The notes under the pieces were generated by a model. It made no database searches and was not told the origin of the DNA. It was given only the letters and a program-made list of their open reading frames with translations. Shown here one piece after another: positions 25,619-33,724 of a stretch of DNA of 64,000 nucleotides (within the stretch, counting starts at the first letter, position 1; every line of letters begins with the position of its first letter). The translations under genes were made by a program, and so were the position numbers. This stretch comes from JACKII01 sp965222315. GTDB lineage: Bacteria; Pseudomonadota; Alphaproteobacteria; Bin95. The stretch is taken from assembly GCA_965222315.1 (NCBI GenBank), contig OZ244951.1, forward strand, positions 4,030,001-4,094,000, written 5' to 3'.

Positions 25619-25642
25619 TTAATGGTAGCACCAAGCCATTAA
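25619..25642. promoter_or_regulatory. TTAATGG-N10-CCATTAA dyad
   Basis: A perfect 7-bp inverted repeat (TTAATGG 25619-25625, CCATTAA 25636-25642) with a 10-base spacer in the promoter region of the minus-strand gene that starts at 25570. The half-site centre-to-centre spacing of about 17 bases suits a dimeric regulator. Confidence 0.4.
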
Positions 25643-25720
25643 CACTGTCTTTACTTTATCCTGCCAAGCCTTCGCACGCAATTCGGCGGAGGAGGTAAGC
25701 ATTTTGGGTGGATTCCGGCC

Positions 25721-25762
25721 CAAAGAAAGAGGCCGGCACCCTTCCGGACACCGGCCTCTTTT
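25721..25762 (-). terminator. Rho-independent terminator of the ornithine decarboxylase gene
   Basis: AAAGAGGCCGG (25726-25736) pairs perfectly with CCGGCCTCTTT (25751-25761) around a 14-base loop. On the minus strand the stem is followed by TTTCTTTG. It lies 24-65 bases after the decarboxylase stop and could also work in the opposite direction. Confidence 0.85.
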
Positions 25763-25785
25763 GAAGCCCGCGGGGCCTCCCAGGC

Positions 25786-26922
25786 TTAGATGCAGTGCGT
25801 CTGCAATGGCGGCAGACCGTTGAAACCAACCGAGCAATAGGTCGAGGTATAGGCACCGGTCGAAAGGAACTCAATCTTGTCGCCGACCTTGAGCGCTTCC
25901 GGCAGACGGTAATCGCAGTTGCGATACATCACATCGACCTCGTCACAGGTCGGGCCAGCCAGGATGACCGGCATTGTCTTCGCCCCTTCGTAATCGTGCG
26001 ACGTGCGCACACGGTACTGAATGGCCTCGTCCATGGTCTCAATCAGACCGCCGAACTTGCCGACATCCAGATAGACCCAGCTCTGCTCGTCATCATAATC
26101 TTTCTTGGAGATCAGAACGACTTCCGACTGGATGATGCCTGCGTCACCCACCAGCGAGCGGCCCGGTTCCACGATCACTTCCGGCATGCGGTTCCCGAAA
26201 TGCCGGGTCAATGCCTCTAACACCGCTGTTGCATGGTCCTGCTGGCCTGGCGCATCGGTGCGGTAGGTCGCCGTAAAGCCCCCGCCGATATTCACCATGC
26301 GGAGCTTCACACCCGCCTCAGCCAGATCCGTAAACAGCATGGCCGTGCGGCCAACCGCTAAATCCCACTGGCCGACATCGCGTTGCTGCGAACCGACATG
26401 GAATGACAGGCCATAGGCATCCAGGCCAAGTTTATTGGCGCGAATCATCAGATCACGCGCCATGTCCACGCCGCAGCCAAACTTGCGGCCCAGCGGCCAG
26501 TCGGAGCCAGCCCCATCCATGAACAGACGGCAATAGACGCGCGCGCCCGGTGCGGCAGCGGCAAGCTTCTCCAGCTCCGCCTCGCAGTCGAATGCGAACA
26601 TATCGACGCCCAAGCGGTAGGCGGCGGCGATATCGCTCTGCTTCTTGATCGTGTTGCCGAAGGAGAGCCTTTCTACAGGCGCGCCTGCTTCGATTGCGTC
26701 CCTGATTTCATAGATCGAGGCGCAGTCAAACGACGAACCCATCCCGGCCAACATCTGCATTACCGGCTTCGCAGGGTTTGCCTTCATGGCATAATAGATG
26801 GATGCCATCGGGAGCGCGCGCTGAAGGCTCTCGTAAGCCTCTGCCACGGCTTCGAGATCGACAACCAAACAGGGAGTCTGTGGCTGTTGGTCAGCCAAGT
26901 ATCGAGAAATGCGTGCCGTCAT
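25786..26922 (-). CDS. Ornithine/lysine decarboxylase, PLP-dependent fold III
   Basis: Cytoplasmic enzyme converting ornithine (or lysine) to putrescine (or cadaverine). 378 residues: the Schiff-base lysine is Lys47 in YYAMKANP; HVGSQQ and the glycine loop NIGGGFT bind PLP phosphate; EPGRSLVGDAG and GPTCDEVDV (active-site Cys and Asp from the partner subunit) are intact, as in eukaryotic-type ODC and related bacterial dual decarboxylases. The ATG at 26922 (MTARISRYLA) is chosen; a longer in-frame ORF from 27048 is not supported. It is preceded by a structured leader with a small uORF and followed by a strong terminator, so it is a single-gene transcript. Confidence 0.92.
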   Translation of the reverse strand: MTARISRYLADQQPQTPCLVVDLEAVAEAYESLQRALPMASIYYAMKANPAKPVMQMLAGMGSSFDCASIYEIRDAIEAGAPVERLSFGNTIKKQSDIAAAYRLGVDMFAFDCEAELEKLAAAAPGARVYCRLFMDGAGSDWPLGRKFGCGVDMARDLMIRANKLGLDAYGLSFHVGSQQRDVGQWDLAVGRTAMLFTDLAEAGVKLRMVNIGGGFTATYRTDAPGQQDHATAVLEALTRHFGNRMPEVIVEPGRSLVGDAGIIQSEVVLISKKDYDDEQSWVYLDVGKFGGLIETMDEAIQYRVRTSHDYEGAKTMPVILAGPTCDEVDVMYRNCDYRLPEALKVGDKIEFLSTGAYTSTYCSVGFNGLPPLQTHCI

Positions 26923-27110
26923 ACCACGGGGCCCTTCCACCAATCGAATTTGAGACCAGTAGTGTGCCGCCGCCCAAATCAGGGACTCGCGTTGCGTGCC
27001 GTAACACCCGCTGCAAGGCCGACCCGAACGCCGACACCAAGAGCGCACATGTTACCTCGTTACCGGGTCACCAGACTGTCCTCGCGAGACAGTGGGGAAA
27101 ACCCTTCCCC
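26923..27110 (-). promoter_or_regulatory. Structured 5' leader of the ornithine decarboxylase gene
   Basis: Transcribed on the minus strand, two adjacent hairpins come first: GGGGAA/TTCCCC (27094-27110) and ACTGTC/GACAGT with a CTCGCGA loop (27075-27093). Then follow GGTGACCCGGTAACGAGGTAAC and a 23-codon uORF (26979-27050), and about 56 bases to the decarboxylase ATG. The position matches the speF leader class described upstream of alphaproteobacterial ornithine decarboxylases; membership was not tested. The remaining gap to aroQ (27111-27332) holds only promoter-like AT-rich sequence. Confidence 0.5.
26979..27050 (-). CDS. Upstream leader peptide ORF of the ornithine decarboxylase gene
   Basis: A 23-codon ORF beginning ATG TGC GCT CTT (peptide start MCALGVGVRV) with GAGG 4 bases before the ATG, ending in a TGA 56 bases before the decarboxylase start. 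The peptide is small and Gly/Val/Ala-rich with two arginines, as might suit a regulatory nascent chain. No coding evidence beyond the ribosome site and position. Confidence 0.4.
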   Translation of the reverse strand: MCALGVGVRVGLAAGVTARNASP

Positions 27111-27332
27111 CGGGAATGCTAAGACCCGCCGGCACGTGGGCGTAAAGTGCGAAGGGCGGCTTCTAGAGAAAGCCGGAAGGTTACGCAACAGAAAAATAAT
27201 TCTCTGCGACCATCGTTGAACGAGCGTTGGACGAGCGAAAGCTGTTGTGCGCCCCGATCGGATTGCGCGCCGCCCGGCGGTCCCTTAATGGGAAGGACAA
27301 TTCCGTCGTCAATCAAGCAAGCGCACCAGCCC

Positions 27333-27776
27333 ATGCCAAAGCCTATCCTAATCCTGAACGGCCCAAACTTGAACATGCTGGGCGTTCGCCAGCCGGAGAT
27401 CTATGGCCGCCAGACCCTGGCGGATATCGAGGAAAGCTGCACCAGCTACGCCGACGCGCTGGGCCTGGAGATCGACTTCCGCCAGAGCAATGTCGAGGGC
27501 GAACTGGTCACCTGGATTCAAGAGGTATTGGGTCAAATCGACGGCCTGATCATCAATGCGGCCGCTTACACCCACACCTCCGTTGCGTTGCAGGACGCGC
27601 TCAAGCTGCATTCCGTGCCCGTGATCGAGGTGCACCTATCCAACATTCACCAGCGTGAAGCGTTCCGCCACCACTCCTACATTTCGGCGGCGGCGCAGGG
27701 GATGATCGCCGGCTTCGGCTCGCGCGGATACCTGATGGCGCTGGACGCCCTCGCTTCGCAATTGCGAAGCAACTGA
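27333..27776 (+). CDS. aroQ: Type II 3-dehydroquinate dehydratase
   Basis: Shikimate-pathway enzyme dehydrating 3-dehydroquinate via an enolate. 147 residues, the usual dodecamer-forming size: ILNGPNLNMLGVRQPEIYG with the catalytic Tyr and Arg loop, DFRQSNVEGELV, INAAAYTHTSVAL with the Asn, and EVHLSNIHQREAFRHHS with the histidine. The ATG at 27333 is the family start; the longer frame from 27147 is a shadow. The SDR gene begins 33 bases downstream. Confidence 0.96.
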   Translation: MPKPILILNGPNLNMLGVRQPEIYGRQTLADIEESCTSYADALGLEIDFRQSNVEGELVTWIQEVLGQIDGLIINAAAYTHTSVALQDALKLHSVPVIEVHLSNIHQREAFRHHSYISAAAQGMIAGFGSRGYLMALDALASQLRSN

Positions 27777-27809
27777 ATTTACTGCCACTCCCCCAACAGG
27801 AGAAATACC

Positions 27810-28505
27810 ATGACCCAAGAAATTGTCCTGATCGTTGGCGTCGGCCCCGGACTGGGTGCAGCGCTCGGCCGGCGCTTCGCCAAGGCCGGCGCAAAGGTGG
27901 CGCTCGCCTCCCGCCGCCTGGAGCCAGTTCAGGAAATCGCCAAGGAATACGGTGCCAGCGCCTATGCCTGCGACGCCACGGACGAGAAGTCGGTACTGGA
28001 CCTCTACGCTGCCGTCGAGCGCGATCTTGGGGAGCCGACGGTCGTCGTCTACAACGCATCCGGGCGGGTCCGCGGTTCCGTGCTGGACATTGAGGTCGGC
28101 CAGTTCAAGGAAGCCTGGGAACGCGGCTGCCTCGGCGGCTTCATCGTCGCGCGGGAAGCTGGCCGCCGGATGGTAAAGCGCAACCGCGGCACTATCCTGT
28201 TCACCGGCGCAACCGCCAGCGTGAAGAGCTATGGCAAGTCGGCCGGCTTCGCGGTCGGCAAGTTCGGTCTGCGCGCGCTGTCCTTCGCCATGGCGCGGGA
28301 TTTGGGGCCGCAGGGCATTCACGTTGCGCACGTGATCGTCGATGGCGGCATTCACGGGCCCCACCATGCAGCCGAGGGTGACAAGCCCGAGCATCACCTG
28401 CTGGAGCCGGACGCCATCGCCGAGACGTATTACCAACTGCATGCCCAGCATAGGAGCGCCTGGGCGGCGGAAATCGACGTGCGCCCCTGGGTCGAGTCTT
28501 TCTAG
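27810..28505 (+). CDS. SDR-family oxidoreductase lacking the catalytic tyrosine
   Basis: Rossmann-fold NAD(P)-dependent protein of 231 residues. The cofactor loop is GVGPGLG, YNASG replaces NNAG, and TGATASVKSYGKSAGFAVGK holds the active-site area. The YxxxK position reads FAVGK, so the tyrosine is phenylalanine; serine-equivalent is within GATAS. A group of bacterial SDRs shares FxxxK, so this is probably a family feature and not decay. Substrate unknown. A good ribosome site (AACAGGAGAAAT) precedes the ATG. Confidence 0.85.
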   Translation: MTQEIVLIVGVGPGLGAALGRRFAKAGAKVALASRRLEPVQEIAKEYGASAYACDATDEKSVLDLYAAVERDLGEPTVVVYNASGRVRGSVLDIEVGQFKEAWERGCLGGFIVAREAGRRMVKRNRGTILFTGATASVKSYGKSAGFAVGKFGLRALSFAMARDLGPQGIHVAHVIVDGGIHGPHHAAEGDKPEHHLLEPDAIAETYYQLHAQHRSAWAAEIDVRPWVESF

Positions 28506-28546
28506 AGGCAAGCAATGGAAGGACTGCCCGCGCACCGCTGTCGCCA

Positions 28547-28574
28547 GCAACCTGGATTGCGCAACCTGGATTGC
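28547..28574. repeat. 14-bp perfect tandem duplication
   Basis: GCAACCTGGATTGC occurs twice head to tail (28547-28560 and 28561-28574) in the non-coding gap after the SDR gene. It looks like a recent slippage or duplication event. Confidence 0.8.
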
Positions 28575-28737
28575 ATCGAGGCCGGCGGCGGCCCGCAGGT
28601 AGTGGCCCCATGGCTTTGACCTGCGCGCCAATGCCTGGGGTGCGCCAATCTCAGTGTTGGGCGACTATACAGGCCGCTTTGCCCTGACCGGGCACGTGCT
28701 GCCCGGTTACCTCCACGATAGCATGGTGGCCGTTTAG
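28575..28737 (+). pseudogene. Possible decayed gene remnant
   Basis: After the tandem repeat one frame reads IEAGGGPQVVAPWL then stops, and a second frame continues HGFDLRANAWGAP, then SVLGDYTGRFALTG and a stop at 28737. The two pieces read like one frameshifted protein tail, with no start codon. Family not recognised. This is a judgement from amino-acid texture only. Confidence 0.25.
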
Positions 28738-28770
28738 CGCGACCCGCTATTCAGTTGGACCGGCAGCCCG

Positions 28771-29577
28771 CTAGGACGGCCAGCCGTTCAGCGCATCCAG
28801 AAACGCCTGGGGAATTTCCGCCGGCAGCATGTGACCGGCATCGGCAAAGTCGATACGCACGGCATTCGGGATGGCAGCCTGAAGCTCGGCAACGATAGCC
28901 GGGTCGAAAAACACACGGTCCTGCAGGCCTTGCAGCAGCAACACCGGGCATTTCAGGGCCGACCAGTCGATATCCCAGTCGGTCTTGCCCATCCAAGTCA
29001 ATAGGTTGTACGGGCCGGAATCCGGGTCAAGCGGCTCGTATTTGGTGTCCGGCTTCAGGAATTCCTGGCGGTTCGCCTCCTGAAATGGCTCGCCCACCAA
29101 AAGCTGGAACAGAAGGTCTTTCATCAGATCGGGCCCGCCGACCTGCATCGCCACCAGGGTTGCCTGGTTCATCCATTCCAGGCGCACCGTGATCTTCCGC
29201 AGCGTGTTGACCAGCACCAAAGCCTTGATATCGGCACCCTGCAGGTAAGCCTTCGCAGCATAAAGACCGCCGATGGAAAGACCGACGGCCACCGCATTCG
29301 GCGGCTGGCAGTGCGCCAGGATTGCGTGCAGATCGCTGACGATCAAATCATCTGTAAGGTCGGTCCCGGCGCTGTATTCGGAGTTCGCCTGGCCGCGGAA
29401 ATTGTAAACCAGCGTGCCGCAGCCCTGGGCCTGGAGGGCGGGGACGATGACGGCATTCCAAAGAGATACATCGCCAGTGATTGGGTTGACGAACACATAG
29501 GTGTTCGCACCATCCGCCGTGGGCGGCGTGTATTCGTAGTAGAGGCTGTTGCCGGGGCTAAGGTCCAGTTTTGCCAT
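28771..29577 (-). CDS. Alpha/beta hydrolase
   Basis: 268-residue alpha/beta-hydrolase fold enzyme of unknown substrate. The nucleophile elbow is GLSIGG (Ser in VAVGLSIGGLYAAKAYL), an oxyanion-side strand precedes it (LVYNFRGQANS), the acid is probably in LLLQGLQDRVF, and the histidine is in DAGHMLP. The ATG at 29577 is right after the gshA stop (29582); the upstream in-frame ORF to 29796 is a shadow of gshA. The two genes are probably co-transcribed. Confidence 0.88.
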   Translation of the reverse strand: MAKLDLSPGNSLYYEYTPPTADGANTYVFVNPITGDVSLWNAVIVPALQAQGCGTLVYNFRGQANSEYSAGTDLTDDLIVSDLHAILAHCQPPNAVAVGLSIGGLYAAKAYLQGADIKALVLVNTLRKITVRLEWMNQATLVAMQVGGPDLMKDLLFQLLVGEPFQEANRQEFLKPDTKYEPLDPDSGPYNLLTWMGKTDWDIDWSALKCPVLLLQGLQDRVFFDPAIVAELQAAIPNAVRIDFADAGHMLPAEIPQAFLDALNGWPS

Positions 29578-29581
29578 GTTC

Positions 29582-30967
29582 TCAGTATTTATGCTCTTCA
29601 AAAAGGGGATCGACTGAGCCGCCCCACCTGCCGTGGTAGGCTTCCAATTGCCAATGTGCCGGGGAATGGCCGCTTTCGGCAATCTGCTCCAGGGTTTCCA
29701 GGAAGCCGGTCTCGTTGTTGCCGACGCTATCGAGACGCGCCCGGTTTTGCAGGCCGGCACGCGAGATATTAAGGACATCGCGCCCCATGGCGCCAAGCGT
29801 CCGCCCCCGGAATTTCAAATCGAGGCCCTGCCTGGGCGCTTCATCACGCAGCATGTTGCGCTCTTCCGCGGTCCAGTCCTTCACATAGTCCCAGGCGGCA
29901 TCCAAGGCGGTCTGATCATAGAGCAAGCCAACCCACAGCGCCGGTAATGCACACAGGCGCTTCCACGGGCCACCATCGGTGCCGCGCAGTTCCAGATAGC
30001 GCTTCATCCGCACTTCCGGGAAGGCGGTGGTGACGTGGTCGGACCAGTCCTCCATCGTCGGCAGGTCGCCCTTGCTGACCTTGAAGCCTCGGTCTTCAGC
30101 CTCCAGTTCACCGGCCATGTATTGTTTGAAGGATCGGCCGGAGAGGTCGATATATTCCTCGCCCCGGTGGATGAAATACATCGGCACATCAAGGATGTAG
30201 TCGGTGTAACGCTCGAAACCGAAGCCGTCCTCGAAGACGAAGTCTAGCATGCCGCAGCGGTCATTGTCCGTATCGGTCCAGACATGGCTGCGGTAGCTCA
30301 TAAAGCCGTTCGGCTTGCCTTCCTTGAAGGGCGAGTTGGCGAACAGCGCCGTCGCCAATGGCTGCAAGGCGAGGCTGACACGGAACTTCTTCACCATGTC
30401 CGCTTCGTTGGCATAGTCCAGGTTCACCTGCACCGTGCAGGTGCGCAGCATCATATCCAGGCCGAGCGTGCCAACCTTCGGCATATAATTGCGCATGATA
30501 CGGTAGCGCCCCTTGGGCATCCACGGGATATCCTCCCGCCGCCACTTCGGATCGAAGCCAACGCCGACCATGCCCAGGCCCAGGCGTTCGCAGACCGTGC
30601 GAACCTGATGCAGGTGCGTGTGGACCTCGTCGCAGGTCTGGTGGATATTTTCCAGCATGGCGCCCGAAAGCTCGAATTGCCCACCGGGCTCCAGGGTGAT
30701 CGAGCCGCCCACATCGTCTTTCAGGGCGATGATCTTGCCGTGCTCCAGCACCGGCTGCCAGCCGAACTCGCTCGCCAACCCCTCCAGCAAGGGCTTGATA
30801 CCGTCCGCCTCGTCCCAGCCGGGTCGGGTGAGGTCAGATAGCCGGAACACGAGCTTCTCATGCTCCGTACCGATCCGCCAATCCTCGGCGGATTTGTTGC
30901 CGGCCTCGAACCAGGCGACCAGTTCGTCTCTGCCAGTAATGGGCGCAGCGCCCTCATGTCCAGCCAT
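29582..30967 (-). CDS. gshA: Glutamate--cysteine ligase, alphaproteobacterial/plant type
   Basis: First enzyme of glutathione synthesis, joining glutamate and cysteine with ATP. 461 residues typical of the GCS2-like class shared by plants and alphaproteobacteria: RIGTEHEKLVFR, VGGSITLEPGGQFELSG, WMPKGRYRIM and LGLDMMLRTCTVQVNLDY are characteristic. Complete length, ends LFEEHKY. The rsmE gene lies 38 bases upstream in the same direction. Confidence 0.95.
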   Translation of the reverse strand: MAGHEGAAPITGRDELVAWFEAGNKSAEDWRIGTEHEKLVFRLSDLTRPGWDEADGIKPLLEGLASEFGWQPVLEHGKIIALKDDVGGSITLEPGGQFELSGAMLENIHQTCDEVHTHLHQVRTVCERLGLGMVGVGFDPKWRREDIPWMPKGRYRIMRNYMPKVGTLGLDMMLRTCTVQVNLDYANEADMVKKFRVSLALQPLATALFANSPFKEGKPNGFMSYRSHVWTDTDNDRCGMLDFVFEDGFGFERYTDYILDVPMYFIHRGEEYIDLSGRSFKQYMAGELEAEDRGFKVSKGDLPTMEDWSDHVTTAFPEVRMKRYLELRGTDGGPWKRLCALPALWVGLLYDQTALDAAWDYVKDWTAEERNMLRDEAPRQGLDLKFRGRTLGAMGRDVLNISRAGLQNRARLDSVGNNETGFLETLEQIAESGHSPAHWQLEAYHGRWGGSVDPLFEEHKY

Positions 30968-31005
30968 GCACGCTGCCTTGCGCGTCGGGTTTCAAAAAGT
31001 GCCGC

Positions 31006-31800
31006 TCAGGCCGCTGAACGCACGGGCAAATCGCCGTCACCCGCCAGCGCCTGGCCGATGGCCAGAGCTGCGATAGCCGCCGTATCCACCCGCATGATCC
31101 GCGGACCCAGGGTCACGCGCCTAACAAACGGAACTTCTTCCAGGCCGTCAAGTTCGCCTGGCGCAAAGCCGCCTTCCGGTCCGATCATCAATCCCCAGGG
31201 CTGCGGCGGTTCGTCTGGGTCGTCCCCCAGCAAGGCATCGGCGGCATCGGCCAGCGGCACGCCCCTTCCCTGCTCGTCACACCAGAGCAACGCCCGCTCC
31301 GGCGGCCAGCCGTAGAACAGGTCTTCCAGGCGCAAAACCGGCTCTATCAGGGGGATATCGAGCCGCTCGCACTGCTCCGCAGCCTCGACAACGATGCGGT
31401 CGAGCCGGTGCGGGTTCAGGCGCTCCGCCATGGCCCGTTCGGTCGCAATCGGAAAGAACCGGGAGACGCCCATTTCGGTGCCCTTCTGAATAAGGGTCTC
31501 CAGCGCGTGACGCTTCGGCACGCCAAAGGCAAGCCACGGCCCAGCGGCTGCCGGTTGCGAGGCCAGCTGCTCGCCTACCTCCACACCGATTCGGCGGCGG
31601 TCGTTTCCGGCGAGCGTGCCGCTGAAGAGGCCGTCGCGTCCATTGAACAAGAGCACCTGTTGCCCGGCCCCCAGTCGCATGACCCGCAAAAGATAATGGG
31701 TTTGCTCCGGGCCGAGGCTGGCGGAAGCGCCGGGCGTCAAAGCCGCATCAACGAAAAGGCGCGGCGTTCGCAAAGATGGAGTATGGTCTATGTCATTCAT
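31006..31800 (-). CDS. rsmE: 16S rRNA m3U1498 methyltransferase RsmE
   Basis: SPOUT methyltransferase that methylates U1498 in 16S rRNA. 264 residues: PUA-like N-terminus (TPRLFVDAALTPG, HYLLRVMRLGAGQQVLLFNG), then the trefoil-knot domain with KRHALETLIQKGTEMGV, ERLDIP, LMIGPEGGFAPGE and RRVTLGPRIMRVDTA. The ATG at 31800 is chosen over 31854. It is divergent from ubiA with only 34 bases between the start codons, so its promoter must lie partly in ubiA coding sequence or the two promoters are face to face. Confidence 0.95.
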   Translation of the reverse strand: MNDIDHTPSLRTPRLFVDAALTPGASASLGPEQTHYLLRVMRLGAGQQVLLFNGRDGLFSGTLAGNDRRRIGVEVGEQLASQPAAAGPWLAFGVPKRHALETLIQKGTEMGVSRFFPIATERAMAERLNPHRLDRIVVEAAEQCERLDIPLIEPVLRLEDLFYGWPPERALLWCDEQGRGVPLADAADALLGDDPDEPPQPWGLMIGPEGGFAPGELDGLEEVPFVRRVTLGPRIMRVDTAAIAALAIGQALAGDGDLPVRSAA

Positions 31801-31834
31801 CCGCAGACTATGTACAGGTTTTCGCTGCAACGCC

Positions 31835-32788
31835 ATGGCTAGCCGAGACCCCATTGACGACGGCCTTTCGCGCGACCCTCGTGAGGCGACGGATATCCGC
31901 CGGAGCGTTGCCGAGCGGGTGTTGCCGCCGCGGCTGCACCCCTATGTCCGGCTTGCCCGGCTGGATCGGCCCATTGGTACCTGGCTCCTGCTGCTACCGT
32001 GCTGGTGGGGCGTCGCACTCGGCCTGAGTGATGGTGAGCCTGATATTCTCAAAGCCGTTATGCTGCTTGTACTTTTCACCATCGGCGCGTTGGCGATGCG
32101 GGGGGCTGGATGCACCTATAACGACATCGTGGATCGTGACTATGATGGGCGGGTTGCCCGTACAGCATTACGCCCAATACCGTCGGGCGAGGTGACCGTC
32201 TTCGAGGCTAGGCTATTCCTGGCCGCGCAGTTACTGATCGGCGCCGCGGTCCTGCTGTCGCTGAACACGACGGCCATCGTGATTGGTCTGCTGTCGATCC
32301 CGGTGGTCGCGTTCTACCCCTTTGCCAAGCGAATCACTGACTGGCCGCAAGCGGTTCTTGGCCTGGCCTTCAACTGGGGCGTGCTGGTCGGCTATGCCGG
32401 GATGACCGGCGGGCTCTCCATAGCGGCCATCGTGATCTACGCAGCGGGCGTGATGTGGACCATCGGCTTCGATACGATCTACGGCCATCAGGACAAGGAA
32501 GACGACGCCATGATCGGCCTCCGCTCCACCGCGCTGCTGTTCGGCAGCAACAGCAAGCCGTGGCTCTGGATGTTCTACGGCACCATGCTGGCATTGCTGG
32601 CGGTCGGTGGCGCCTGGGGTCAGATGGGCATTGGCTTTTGGGTGGTGTTGATCGGCGTTGCCGGACACCTCGGGTGGCAGGTCGCGACGCTCGACCTTGA
32701 CGATCCGGACGACTGCCTGGCCAAGTTCAGGTCGAACCGCGACACAGGCCTCCTGGTGACAGCGGCCCTCCTGCTGGGGCTGATCTGA
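31835..32788 (+). CDS. ubiA: 4-hydroxybenzoate polyprenyltransferase
   Basis: Integral-membrane prenyltransferase of ubiquinone biosynthesis. 317 residues with eight or so helices and both aspartate-rich substrate motifs, NDIVDRDYD and DTIYGHQDKEDD. The N-terminal region RLDRPIGTWLLLLPCWWG is typical. The ATG at 31835 (MASRDPIDDG) is used; an ATG at 31790 would overlap the rsmE start. Followed after 4 bases by the methyltransferase gene. Confidence 0.95.
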   Translation: MASRDPIDDGLSRDPREATDIRRSVAERVLPPRLHPYVRLARLDRPIGTWLLLLPCWWGVALGLSDGEPDILKAVMLLVLFTIGALAMRGAGCTYNDIVDRDYDGRVARTALRPIPSGEVTVFEARLFLAAQLLIGAAVLLSLNTTAIVIGLLSIPVVAFYPFAKRITDWPQAVLGLAFNWGVLVGYAGMTGGLSIAAIVIYAAGVMWTIGFDTIYGHQDKEDDAMIGLRSTALLFGSNSKPWLWMFYGTMLALLAVGGAWGQMGIGFWVVLIGVAGHLGWQVATLDLDDPDDCLAKFRSNRDTGLLVTAALLLGLI

Positions 32789-32792
32789 GGCG

Positions 32793-33431
32793 ATGGAATT
32801 GGACGAGTTCATCCGCGCCAGCACGGCGATTGAACGCCCGCCGCTCGTGCCGGAAATTCAACTCTACCTGGCAACCGAACTGACGCCCCTCTGGCATGCG
32901 ACCGAGTCCTACCTCAACCAGCAGAATATCGGCGCGCCGTTCTGGGCCTTCGCCTGGGTCGGCGGGCAGGCGCTGGCGCGCTACCTCCTCGACCGCCCGT
33001 CGGTCGCGGAAGGCAAGCGGATCATCGATATCGGCAGCGGCGGCGGCATTGTTTCGATTGCGGCGGCCATGGCGGGGGCCGCGCATGTCACCGCGCTGGA
33101 CGTGGACCCACTGGCAGATACCGTCTGCCAGTTGAATGCGGCACTGAATGACGTCGCGGCGGCCATCACGACCGAGACGGCGGACGCCATCACTTATGAC
33201 CTGTCGCCCTTCGACCTGATTCTGGTAGGGGACGTATGTTACACGCGCGGCGAGAGCCAAGAACTAGCAGAGCATGTGCGGGCGGAGGCGGCGCCCGTGC
33301 TGTTCGGCGACCCCGGCCGCCAGTTCATGCCGCGCAAAGACCTGGAACATCTCGCTTCCTATTCCGTGCCAACGTCCAAAGAGATCGAGGCCGACGACAT
33401 CGCCGAGGCCAGCGTCTGGCGGATGATTTAG
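32793..33431 (+). CDS. Class I SAM methyltransferase of the ETF-beta lysine methyltransferase (METTL20) type
   Basis: 212-residue seven-beta-strand methyltransferase. SAM motif I is DIGSGGGIVSIAAA, the acidic strand-2 end is ALDVDPLA, and post-motif II is LILVGDVCY with the DxxY pattern of METTL family-16 enzymes. The N-terminus (IQLYLATELTPLW) and the tail with FMPRKDLEHLASY fit alphaproteobacterial homologues of the human ETF-beta methyltransferase. Substrate assignment is by family. It directly follows ubiA. The next 238 bases (33432-33669) are AT-rich with no recognised feature. Confidence 0.82.
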   Translation: MELDEFIRASTAIERPPLVPEIQLYLATELTPLWHATESYLNQQNIGAPFWAFAWVGGQALARYLLDRPSVAEGKRIIDIGSGGGIVSIAAAMAGAAHVTALDVDPLADTVCQLNAALNDVAAAITTETADAITYDLSPFDLILVGDVCYTRGESQELAEHVRAEAAPVLFGDPGRQFMPRKDLEHLASYSVPTSKEIEADDIAEASVWRMI

Positions 33432-33724
33432 CGTGTGAACCGTAAAGAATGATCAGCTATATTGTTGGATTCTAACGGCTTCGCAGAATATCCACCATAT
33501 CCGCTCTTATGTGAGATAGCTTTCAATAATGGAACATTTCTGCAGCGGGCTTTCTGGTGTTTGCAACATTTCGATATTGTCTGACATCACCTGGCAAGAA
33601 ATAACCGAATCGCGGGAGATGATAGCGCCAGGAACCCGACAATGGATCGGGTGATGCGTTTGAAGAATTATGAGCGACTTAGATTCATTTGATCAGGCAC
33701 GGCTCTTTTACCTGAGCGTTCTAG

